In this document: positions 1 to 5,066 of the stretch, in pieces
How the letters are laid out: the number at the start of each line of letters is the position of its first letter
How positions within the stretch are numbered: the stretch's first letter is position 1
Origin: an uncultured Senegalimassilia sp.
GTDB taxonomy: Bacteria; Actinomycetota; Coriobacteriia; Coriobacteriales; Eggerthellaceae
Length of the DNA: 5,146 bases
Assembly: GCA_937925385.1 (NCBI GenBank)
Contig: CALEWN010000171.1
Coordinates: 1 to 5,146 of the forward strand
Direction of reading: 5' to 3'
The notes under the pieces: generated by a model
What the model was told of the DNA's origin: nothing
What the model saw: only the letters and a program-made list of their open reading frames with translations
Database searches by the model: none
Position numbers and translations under genes: made by a program

Positions 1-75
1 GGCGAGTGCCTTGACTACTTCCCGAACCGCGTCAAGGACTGCACGCTCATCCACCCGGAGATGTGGGAGGACTAG
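1..75 (+). CDS. 3' end of an unidentified gene (last 24 codons)
   Basis: Frame 1 is open from the window edge to a TAG stop at 73-75. It encodes a tail beginning GECLDYFPNRVKDC and ending HPEMWED. The codons are GC-rich at the third position, like the genes downstream, and a GC-rich hairpin follows 33 bases after the stop, so this is probably a true gene end. The two cysteines and the acidic, Trp-containing terminus match no family I can name from 24 residues. It lies 367 bases upstream of the transporter gene, with a hairpin between them, so it need not be in the same transcript. It could be another enzyme of the same pathway, but nothing visible proves that. Confidence 0.6.
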   Translation, partial: GECLDYFPNRVKDCTLIHPEMWED

Positions 76-108
76 GCCACTAGCCTAGAGATCGTTTGAA
101 AACGAAAA

Positions 109-139
109 CCGCCCGGACGATGCAAAATCATCCGGGCGG
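109..139. terminator. GC-rich hairpin, possible terminator
   Basis: CCGCCCGGA (109-117) pairs perfectly with TCCGGGCGG (131-139). A C-A mismatch and a further GAT/ATC stem (119-121 with 127-129) leave a GCAAA loop. Plus-strand RNA would have AAUAAAAACAAA after the stem, not a U-tract. Minus-strand RNA would have UUUUCGUUUUC, a classical terminator tail. The position suits the upstream plus-strand gene, but the tail suits minus-strand transcripts, so its working direction is uncertain. Confidence 0.65.
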
Positions 140-161
140 AATAAAAACAAAGCATTTGCTC

Positions 162-175
162 GCGCAATATTGCGC
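162..175. promoter_or_regulatory. Perfect 14-bp palindrome, candidate operator
   Basis: GCGCAATATTGCGC is a perfect dyad centred between 168 and 169, in AT-rich flanks between the hairpin at 109-139 and the structured leader. A palindrome with a short AT core is typical of a homodimeric regulator's binding site. No regulator gene is in the window, so the binding protein is unknown. The dyad could also be chance or part of an RNA fold. Confidence 0.4.
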
Positions 176-188
176 AAAAGAAATCCTA

Positions 189-248
189 GGGCTTCGGATC
201 AAAGGTAGCCGTTGCAGCGGCATCTCCTTATGCCTTTATTCGAAGCCC
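189..248 (+). promoter_or_regulatory. Candidate structured 5' leader with closing stem and inner hairpins
   Basis: GGGCTTCG (189-196) is exactly complementary to CGAAGCCC (241-248). Inside this closing stem, AAAGG (201-205) pairs with CCTTT (233-237), extended by a G-U and an A-U pair, and GCCG (208-211) pairs with CGGC (218-221). This nested fold resembles an RNA element. I tried to match it to T-box and guanidine riboswitch signatures and could not. It is about 200 bases upstream of the DMT transporter start and would be in its leader if transcription begins before 189. Confidence 0.35.
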
Positions 249-291
249 CGGGGCCATCGATGAGGATTTTACCTCAATTTCACCAAGTAGT

Positions 292-315
292 ACAGAGTCA
301 ACTCTTGATTTCTGT
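292..315 (+). promoter_or_regulatory. Stem-loop in the DMT transporter leader
   Basis: ACAGAGTCAA (292-301) pairs with the segment 305-315, with one G-U wobble, one bulged T and a CTC loop. No U-tract follows, so it is not a standard terminator. A second small hairpin (320-333, TCCT loop) follows, flanked by TCAGCAA at 315-321 and 333-339. Together they could be a regulatory or mRNA-stability element, or a protein site in DNA. Confidence 0.3.
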
Positions 316-442
316 CAGCAAGTATCCTTACTTCAGCAACCCGCCTACACTCTCAATCGCGGCGACGTCAGACTAGGGCGCTTGTTTCCCACCCAATACG
401 TCCACTCGATAAGAGAAGGCCGACGTTTGAAGGGACACCCCC

Positions 443-1597
443 ATGAACCAACAAGCAAAGTATAAGCTCATTGGCTTTATCATGATGTTCTGCTCATCAT
501 CGCTGATGGGCGGTATCGGCGCATTTGCTCGATTCATCGATGCACCTGGCGACTTCATCTCCTTCTGGAGAAACTTCGCCGGTCTGATCGCTCTGTCGAT
601 CATCTTCCTGTTCATCGGCGGCTTCAAGAAGCTGAAAGCCACGAAGTTCTCGGCAACGATGTTGCTGTCCGGCATCTTCCTTGGCCTGCTGTCCGGCCTG
701 TATTGCCTCTCCACGCAGTACACCACGCTGGCAAACGCCTCCTTCCTGATTTACACCGGCCCCATCTATTCGACGATTCTGGCTGCCATCTTCTTGAAGG
801 AAAAGATCAACATCAAAGGCGCGTTGTGCATCGTAGCGGTAGTAGTCGGCATGCTGTTCATCGTCGGTATCATCACCCCGCAGGGCCTCACGCTCGACCT
901 TGATCCGAAGTACGCGTTCGGCAATGCAGTCGCTTTCGCCTCTGGTGTTGCTTATGGTCTGTACCTGTTCTTCTCCCGCTATCGCGAGGATTGCGATTCC
1001 AACGTTCGCAGCTGGTGGAACTTCCTGTTCGGCTCGCTGTCGATCCTGGTTCTTCTGGCTTGGCACCACTTCTTCCTGCAGCCGCTCGCCTACACCGAGA
1101 AGGTCAACGGCGTTACCCAATTCGATGCTAACGGCCAGATCATCACCCATGCATGGAACATGTTCACCATGAGCGGTTCTTCTTGGGCAGTGCTGATCGC
1201 CGCCGCTTTGATCACCGGCTTCGGCGCCTTCTATCTGCTCACCTTCGCGACCAAGCGTCTGAAGGCCGGCGAGCTGGCGGCCATCTCTTACCAAGAGACC
1301 ATCATGGCTTCCATCCTCGGTCTGGTCATGTTCGGCGAAGTCCTGACCGCTTTCCAGATCATCGGCGGCGCCCTGATCATCATCGGCGGCGTGGCGCAAA
1401 TCTTCTTCTCCACCAAGGCTGCCAATGATGGCGAGGTCGAAGCCGGTGCCGCGATTCCCGCGCAGGTCGGTGCTGGGGGAGCAGGCGTGATCGACGCTAC
1501 CCCCGACGGAATGGATCCGAAGCTCGAAGCCATGAGCGCGGCAGCGCAGAAGGCAGCTGAGGAGTTCGACACAAAGTCAGCTGCCGCAGAAGCTTAA
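443..1597 (+). CDS. EamA/DMT-family membrane transporter, 384 aa
   Basis: This is a ten-helix inner-membrane carrier of the drug/metabolite transporter superfamily, with two EamA halves. The first half spans roughly residues 8-144 and contains FWRNFAGLI (41-49) and ANASFLIYTGPIYS (97-110), followed by LKEKI. The second spans roughly 158-322 and contains LKAGELAAISYQE (273-285) and MFGEV (296-300), the usual end-of-half motifs. A long loop at about 214-246 separates two helices of the second half. The start ATG follows GAAGGGA with a 7-base gap. The protein is longer than the usual family size of about 300 because residues 325-384 form a hydrophilic Ala/Glu-rich tail. The gene is 95 bases upstream of a creatininase gene on the same strand, so creatinine, creatine or a related guanidino compound is a reasonable substrate guess. 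Substrate and direction of transport cannot be read from the sequence. Confidence 0.9.
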   Translation: MNQQAKYKLIGFIMMFCSSSLMGGIGAFARFIDAPGDFISFWRNFAGLIALSIIFLFIGGFKKLKATKFSATMLLSGIFLGLLSGLYCLSTQYTTLANASFLIYTGPIYSTILAAIFLKEKINIKGALCIVAVVVGMLFIVGIITPQGLTLDLDPKYAFGNAVAFASGVAYGLYLFFSRYREDCDSNVRSWWNFLFGSLSILVLLAWHHFFLQPLAYTEKVNGVTQFDANGQIITHAWNMFTMSGSSWAVLIAAALITGFGAFYLLTFATKRLKAGELAAISYQETIMASILGLVMFGEVLTAFQIIGGALIIIGGVAQIFFSTKAANDGEVEAGAAIPAQVGAGGAGVIDATPDGMDPKLEAMSAAAQKAAEEFDTKSAAAEA

Positions 1598-1613
1598 TCC
1601 TTTAGTAAATCGC

Positions 1614-1648
1614 AAGGGGATGTTCACCCCTTAAGGATGGGCATCCCC
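1614..1648 (+). promoter_or_regulatory. Mutually exclusive stem-loops between the transporter and creatininase genes
   Basis: AAGGGG (1614-1619) can pair with CCCCTT (1627-1632). The overlapping GGGGATG (1616-1622) can pair instead with CATCCCC (1642-1648), and GGAT (1635-1638) can pair with ATCC (1643-1646). Only one arrangement is possible at a time. No U-tract follows, so this is not a clear terminator and read-through into the creatininase gene is likely. It might tune the relative expression of the two genes or stabilise processed mRNA. Confidence 0.35.
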
Positions 1649-1692
1649 CCACATAACCCGGTTGATTCCGAGGTCGAAGGGAGACGATTCCT

Positions 1693-2499
1693 ATGAAGCC
1701 CAGCGTGTACATGGAAGAAATGGACGCGTTCACCTATCGCGACAAGCTTGAAGGCGATTCCATCTTCTTCATCCCGGTCGGAGCGCTTGAGCAGCACGGA
1801 TCGCATATGGCCATGTGCGTCGATGCCGCACTCACCAAGACCATGGCAGGCGAAACCGCCAAGGCTCTTGAGGAGGCGACCAACGGCAAGGTCCACGGCA
1901 TCGTTACCGCCCCGATCAATTACGGTTTCCGTTCCCAGCAGCGCAGCGGCGGCGGATTCCACCTCACCGGCACCACCAGTCTTCGCGGAACCACGCTGAT
2001 TGCGCTGGCACGCGACATCGCGTACAGCCTGATCCGCCAGGGCGCCCGTAAGATCGTCCTCATGAACGGTCATTACGAGAACTACCAGTTCGCATTCGAG
2101 GGCATGCAGCTTGCCATCGAGGATGCTCGCCGTGAAGGCATCGACGACGTGAAGATCCAGCTGCTCAGCTATTGGGACTTCGTCGATGACGCCACCATCG
2201 AGCGCCTTTATCCCGATGGATTCACCGGTTGGGATCTCGAGCATGCAGGCGTTATGGAAACCTCGCTCATGCTCCTGTTCTTCCCCGAGCTTGTGGACAT
2301 GTCCAGGATGGACGAGAAGCTCTACACCGGTCTTCCGGCAACTCTTCCCAACTACGACGTTCTGCCGATCGTTCCCTCTTACACTCCGCCTTCGGGCTGC
2401 CTGTCTCACCCGGGCGAGAGCTCCAAGGAAAAGGGCATCATCCTGCGCGACGTTGCCGTCGCCAACATGGTCGAAGCTATCAAGCTTGAGTATCTGTAA
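1693..2499 (+). CDS. Creatininase (creatinine amidohydrolase), 268 aa
   Basis: This is predicted to be a cytoplasmic, metal-dependent amidohydrolase (EC 3.5.2.10) that reversibly hydrolyses the ring of creatinine to give creatine. Its length is close to the roughly 260 residues of the Pseudomonas enzyme. PVGALEQHG (28-36) supplies Glu33 and His35, and Asp44 follows. NGHYEN (125-130) supplies His127, Tyr128 and Glu129. SYWDF (159-163) supplies Trp161. GWDLEH (179-184) supplies Trp180, Asp181 and His184, and Glu189 follows. These match the metal-binding and substrate-site residues I recall from that structure. YGFRSQQRSGGG (77-88) is also characteristic of true creatininases; other members of the superfamily usually have a GxSxEH-type motif there. 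The start ATG follows GAAGGGAG with a 9-base gap. The gene probably shares a transcript with the DMT transporter and ends at a strong terminator. The alternative is another creatininase-superfamily amide hydrolase, which I consider less likely. Confidence 0.9.
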   Translation: MKPSVYMEEMDAFTYRDKLEGDSIFFIPVGALEQHGSHMAMCVDAALTKTMAGETAKALEEATNGKVHGIVTAPINYGFRSQQRSGGGFHLTGTTSLRGTTLIALARDIAYSLIRQGARKIVLMNGHYENYQFAFEGMQLAIEDARREGIDDVKIQLLSYWDFVDDATIERLYPDGFTGWDLEHAGVMETSLMLLFFPELVDMSRMDEKLYTGLPATLPNYDVLPIVPSYTPPSGCLSHPGESSKEKGIILRDVAVANMVEAIKLEYL

Positions 2500-2518
2500 G
2501 ACCAGATCATCTTAAACA

Positions 2519-2558
2519 GTCGGGTGATACAAGCGCTTGGCATGTATCACCCGATTTT
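2519..2558 (+). terminator. Intrinsic terminator of the creatininase gene
   Basis: TCGGGTGATACA (2520-2531) pairs perfectly with TGTATCACCCGA (2543-2554), and TTTT follows at 2555-2558. The stem begins 21 bases after the creatininase stop. It should end most transcripts here, so the symporter gene downstream needs read-through or its own promoter. Confidence 0.85.
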
Positions 2559-2598
2559 CCAAATGACCCTGCAAGAGCGCAGGACATCGGGAGGTTTC

Positions 2599-2676
2599 AT
2601 GCTTCACTACACGGACCGACGTTTTGACGCCAACGAGCTGGTTCATTCCCTAGGCGATTTCCATGAAATCAGTTAG
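2599..2676 (+). CDS. Short upstream reading frame (25 codons), candidate leader peptide
   Basis: An ATG preceded by GGGAGG (2589-2594, a short 4-base gap) opens a frame that starts MLHYTDRRFD and ends DFHEIS before a TAG at 2674-2676. That stop is part of TAGGAG, the Shine-Dalgarno of the symporter gene, and only 9 bases separate the two genes. The last third of the frame forms a stem: 2638-2646 pairs with 2663-2672 through one bulge, extendable by two pairs to 2674, so it ends at the symporter's ribosome site. A ribosome translating the short frame would melt the stem and finish next to the symporter start, favouring translational coupling. The peptide has no run of one amino acid that would suggest classical attenuation, and I recognise no family. 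It could also be a small functional protein. Confidence 0.5.
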   Translation: MLHYTDRRFDANELVHSLGDFHEIS

Positions 2677-2685
2677 GAGCACGAA

Positions 2686-4020
2686 ATGAGTGCTGTCACC
2701 GCTGACATTCCGAGTACGGATGTCGAAGAGAAAAAGGTCCCGCTTAAGGTTGCGTTCTCGTCCTTCTTGGGCAACTTCATCGAATGGTTCGACTACGCAA
2801 CGTATACGTACTTCGCGATCACCATCGGCCAGGTGTTCTTCCCGGAATCATCCGTGGACTCCACCCTTATGGCTTTCGCAATCTTCGCTCTCTCGTTTGT
2901 TTTCCGTCCGCTTGGCGCTGCGTTCTGGGGCTCCATGGGCGACAAAAAGGGCAGGAAGTGGTCTCTGTCCGTCTCCATTCTCTGCATGACGGCTGCAGCG
3001 TTCCTTATCGGCTGCCTTCCGTCTTTCGAGACCATCGGCATCGCTTCGCCTCTGCTGTTGCTTGCGCTGCGCAGCATCCAGGGCTTTAGCGCCGCCGGCG
3101 AGTATTCCGGCGCGGCCGTGTTCTTGGCCGAATACGCTCCCGCGAACCATCGCGGCAAGTACTGCTCGCTTGTTGCCGCATCCACGGCATGCGGTCTGTT
3201 CGCAGGATCTACCGCTGCACTGATCATCAAGATGAGCATGCCCGAGATCGACGTGATCTCGTGGGGATGGCGCATTCCCTTCCTGCTGGCAGGACCGCTT
3301 GGTGTCGCGTTCCACTTCTACATCAAGAACCATGTCGACGACTCTCCCGTGTACGAAGAGCATGAAGAGGAAGTCGAGGAAAAAGAGGTCGCTGAAGTCG
3401 AGCATCCCACGCGTTTGGTTTTCACCAAGTACCGTAAGCGCCTTCTTTCCAGCATTGCTGCGACCATGGTGAATTCCGTCGGTTTCTATCTGGTGCTGAC
3501 GTATCTGCCGACCTACCTGACGCAATATGCGGGCGTGAATGCAGGCGATGCCCAGCTGGCCACCGATATCGCATTGCTGGCGTATATCTTCATCGTGCTT
3601 GCAGCTGGTAAGGTCTCCGACATCATCGGACGACGCCGCATGATGCTCGGTGCATGCTTGATCTTCATCCTTCTGAGCGTGCCTGGCTTCTTGATGCTCA
3701 ACACCGCTTCGCTGCCGATTATCATCGTTGCAGAGCTGATGCTGTGCATCACCCTTTCGATTAACGACTCGAACATCGCCTGCTATCAGGCCGAAATGTT
3801 CCCCACCGAGGTTCGTTACACCGGCGCTGCACTTGGCTCGAACATTGCCTACGTTTTGTTCGGTGGCACGGCATCTATGGTGGCAACCGCGCTGATCGAC
3901 TTCACGGGCAACGGCATGGCCCCGGCTTACTACATGATGGCCATCTGCATCATTGCCGGTATCATCCTCTGGTTCACCGCGCATGACTATAACGGCATCG
4001 AGTTGCACGACATCAAGTAG
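2686..4020 (+). CDS. MFS transporter, metabolite:H+ symporter (MHS/ProP-like) family, 444 aa
   Basis: This is a twelve-helix inner-membrane secondary transporter, probably proton-coupled uptake of a small organic acid, betaine-like or amino-acid-like solute. Family marks appear in order: GNFIEWFDYATY (29-40) in helix 1; the loop GSMGDKKGRK (82-91); RSIQGFSAAGEYSGA (129-143) leading to FLAEYAP (146-152); WGWRIPFLLAGPLG (193-206); the repeat loop GKVSDIIGRRR (308-318); and AEMFPTEVRYTGAALGSN (369-386). The central loop is very acidic, with Glu-rich residues 223-239. Length is normal for the family. The ATG follows TAGGAG with a 6-base gap, which also ends the upstream short frame. Context next to a creatininase suggests creatinine, creatine or a related zwitterion as substrate, but this is inference. 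The gene lies behind a terminator and is followed by its own. Confidence 0.92.
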   Translation: MSAVTADIPSTDVEEKKVPLKVAFSSFLGNFIEWFDYATYTYFAITIGQVFFPESSVDSTLMAFAIFALSFVFRPLGAAFWGSMGDKKGRKWSLSVSILCMTAAAFLIGCLPSFETIGIASPLLLLALRSIQGFSAAGEYSGAAVFLAEYAPANHRGKYCSLVAASTACGLFAGSTAALIIKMSMPEIDVISWGWRIPFLLAGPLGVAFHFYIKNHVDDSPVYEEHEEEVEEKEVAEVEHPTRLVFTKYRKRLLSSIAATMVNSVGFYLVLTYLPTYLTQYAGVNAGDAQLATDIALLAYIFIVLAAGKVSDIIGRRRMMLGACLIFILLSVPGFLMLNTASLPIIIVAELMLCITLSINDSNIACYQAEMFPTEVRYTGAALGSNIAYVLFGGTASMVATALIDFTGNGMAPAYYMMAICIIAGIILWFTAHDYNGIELHDIK

Positions 4021-4085
4021 TTGAGTAGCCGACGAGCTGCCTCATTTCCGTAGGTCAGATCGCAAGCTTCTATCAAACAGGGCTC

Positions 4086-4130
4086 ATGGCGCCGATGGCA
4101 ACGTCGGCGCCATTCGATTTCGATTGTTTA
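4086..4130 (+). terminator. Intrinsic terminator of the symporter gene
   Basis: ATGGCGCCGA (4086-4095) pairs perfectly with TCGGCGCCAT (4104-4113). A U-G and a G-C pair continue the stem to a GCAA tetraloop (4098-4101). The T-rich stretch TCGATTTCGATTGTTTA follows. It lies 65 bases after the symporter stop. Confidence 0.8.
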
Positions 4131-4296
4131 GCAGGCACGGCGCCCTCGATTGCGGGCTTATATGGCAAAGCGGCATCACCGATATGACGTTTGCGCCGGT
4201 CAACGTGGGGGAGTGCGCACTATCTCCTATCTTCGCCAATGGATTCAGATATGTTTTCGTCCTAAAAGCCGGGTCTAGCACAGCCTGCGACAGCAT

Positions 4297-4340
4297 ATGA
4301 AAGGGGCCGGGAAGCCCCGGCCCCTTTCATTGATTTGATT
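4297..4340. terminator. 15-bp perfect hairpin, probable bidirectional terminator
   Basis: ATGAAAGGGGCCGGG (4297-4311) is exactly complementary to CCCGGCCCCTTTCAT (4316-4330), with an AAGC loop. On the plus strand TGATTTGATT follows, which is T-rich. On the minus strand the stem itself ends in UUUCAU. It lies 38 bases past the stop of the minus-strand peptide gene and between convergent genes, which suits termination from both sides. Confidence 0.75.
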
Positions 4341-4368
4341 TGACACCGCAATCGAATCTAAATGGTGT

Positions 4369-4539
4369 TTAGCGCTTCCTGATGCCGCCACGACGCATCG
4401 TATAACGGCCCTGGTATTTGCCCATGATGCATGGGTTGGACGCGCAGGTGCCTGCTGCGGCAAAAGAAGAACCAGCCTTGTTCTCCTCTTTTGCGTTCAT
4501 CTGATCGCTTGCGACGTTCGCTAACGGCTCCTTGCTCAT
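4369..4539 (-). CDS. Small two-cysteine, basic-tailed peptide, 56 aa, unknown function
   Basis: The frame starts MSKEPLANVASD and ends MRRGGIRKR before a TAA. The chosen ATG (complement of 4537-4539) follows GAAAGGA with an 8-base gap. An in-frame extension to a start at 4644 is rejected because it would place coding sequence across the promoter. Residues 1-22 are polar and partly acidic (KEENK at 17-21). A Ser/Ala/Gly linker (23-30) leads to TCASNPC (31-37), and residues 41-56 are strongly basic with Gly, Tyr and Arg. The leader-plus-core shape and the Cys-x4-Cys pair recall ribosomally made modified or secreted peptides, or a small metal- or nucleic-acid-binding protein. I recognise no family, no modifying enzyme or exporter is in the window, and there is no hydrophobic signal peptide. 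A promoter, 5' UTR repeat, ribosome site and terminator all fit a real, independently transcribed gene. Confidence 0.65.
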   Translation of the reverse strand: MSKEPLANVASDQMNAKEENKAGSSFAAAGTCASNPCIMGKYQGRYTMRRGGIRKR

Positions 4540-4573
4540 GTCCGATGTCCTTTCGTGCCCGTTCTGTTCGAGA

Positions 4574-4589
4574 TTGGGGCAATCCCCAA
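4574..4589 (-). promoter_or_regulatory. 16-bp inverted repeat in the 5' UTR of the small peptide gene
   Basis: TTGGGG (4574-4579) and CCCCAA (4584-4589) form a perfect 6-bp dyad around CAAT. It starts about 8 bases after the expected transcription start and 26 bases before the Shine-Dalgarno. It could be a repressor operator or a 5' hairpin that stabilises the mRNA. Confidence 0.5.
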
Positions 4590-4603
4590 CTTTCTTGCTA
4601 TGC

Positions 4604-4631
4604 ATTATAGTCCCCTCGCTGCTCAAAGCAA
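4604..4631 (-). promoter_or_regulatory. Sigma-70-type promoter for the small peptide gene
   Basis: On the minus strand the -10 box is a perfect TATAAT (complement of 4604-4609). A TTGCTT -35 box (complement of 4626-4631) lies 16 bases upstream. Transcription would start near 4597, giving a 5' UTR of about 58 bases before the ATG. Confidence 0.65.
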
Positions 4632-4971
4632 TGCAATCGCGCACGAGTATAAAGTGAAACCTATGTTTTTATGGTTTTCGTTGCTGACTATGGAACGCGC
4701 AATCGGCTTCAGGCTTTTCGCATTATCGTAAAGATGGGAGTGGTTTCCGCCTTGATCCGAATATCCGAACGAGCGATCGATGCACGTGCGATCCGGGCAA
4801 ATTCAAGATTAATGTAAGCATTCGCTTGTATGCGAGCGGTGATGTGTTGGCTGGCTGCCTCGGCGTGCGCTCTTTGGTACTGTTTTATGAAGGGCGTGTG
4901 CGCGCCCTGTGTGCAAATGGGGCGAATCGGCCTGTTAGCGGTCGTATACCGGACCAAAAAGCGGAGCGCGC

Positions 4972-5000
4972 GGGACAAATCCGTCCCTTGCCGCTATACT
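4972..5000 (+). promoter_or_regulatory. Candidate promoter with overlapping dyad for a gene beyond the right edge
   Basis: GGGACA (4972-4977) and TATACT (4995-5000) are 17 bases apart, a reasonable -35/-10 pair. GGGAC (4972-4976) and GTCCC (4983-4987) form a dyad that overlaps the -35 box and part of the spacer, where a repressor could block polymerase. Transcription would start near 5007, giving a leader of more than 135 bases. Confidence 0.45.
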
Positions 5001-5066
5001 TCTATAGGTTTAAACGTTCCGCTTACAACGAACTTACCATTACAGCACATGCGCGGGACGTTGCCT

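Larger units (their letters stand above)
76..442. other. Intergenic region and probable leader of the DMT transporter gene
   Basis: No convincing gene lies in these 367 bases. In order they hold a GC-rich hairpin (109-139), a perfect palindrome (162-175), a long-range stem (189-196 with 241-248), a small GAGG/CCTC stem (262-275), a hairpin (292-315) and an AAGTA/TACTT hairpin (320-333) flanked by two copies of TCAGCAA. I could not find a promoter with both good -10 and -35 boxes. The ribosome site of the next gene (GAAGGGA, 429-435) closes the region. Confidence 0.6.
4021..4368. other. Convergent intergenic region with two hairpins
   Basis: These 348 bases separate the symporter gene from the convergent small-peptide gene. 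Two strong hairpins (4086-4113 and 4297-4330) are the only clear elements. Between them, 4114-4296 contains no gene with a credible ribosome site. It reads as unconstrained spacer or the remains of a lost gene. Confidence 0.55.

Noticed and set aside
260..376. 38-codon plus-strand frame in the leader of the DMT gene
   Set aside because: It has no credible Shine-Dalgarno before its ATG, and the region is better explained as structured leader. It is not ruled out as a leader peptide.
373..726. Antisense frame over the start of the DMT gene (117 codons)
   Set aside because: It overlaps the ribosome site and the first helices of the real gene, and its product is unconvincing.
497..1399. Long antisense frame opposite the DMT transporter gene (300 codons)
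   Set aside because: It is the mirror of a well-supported membrane protein gene. Its product is a polar, low-quality sequence rich in Glu, Asp and Gln with no domain.
1624..2409. Antisense frame opposite the creatininase gene (261 codons)
   Set aside because: It overlaps a gene with complete catalytic motifs, and the antisense product matches nothing.
2848..4008. Long antisense frame opposite the symporter gene (386 codons)
   Set aside because: Its charged, His/Asp/Arg-rich product has no recognisable fold, and the plus-strand frame carries all family motifs. It arises from third-position codon bias.
4084..4296. 70-codon minus-strand frame between the two convergent terminators
   Set aside because: It runs through the symporter's terminator hairpin, and I see no ribosome site or family match.
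4297..4330. 15-bp perfect inverted repeat as a transposon end or attachment site
   Set aside because: A 4-base loop, T-rich flank and location between convergent genes fit a terminator better. No second copy or transposase is present.
4709..4978. 89-codon minus-strand frame with a TTG start
   Set aside because: There is no ribosome site and no recognisable domain, and it sits in a region that looks regulatory.
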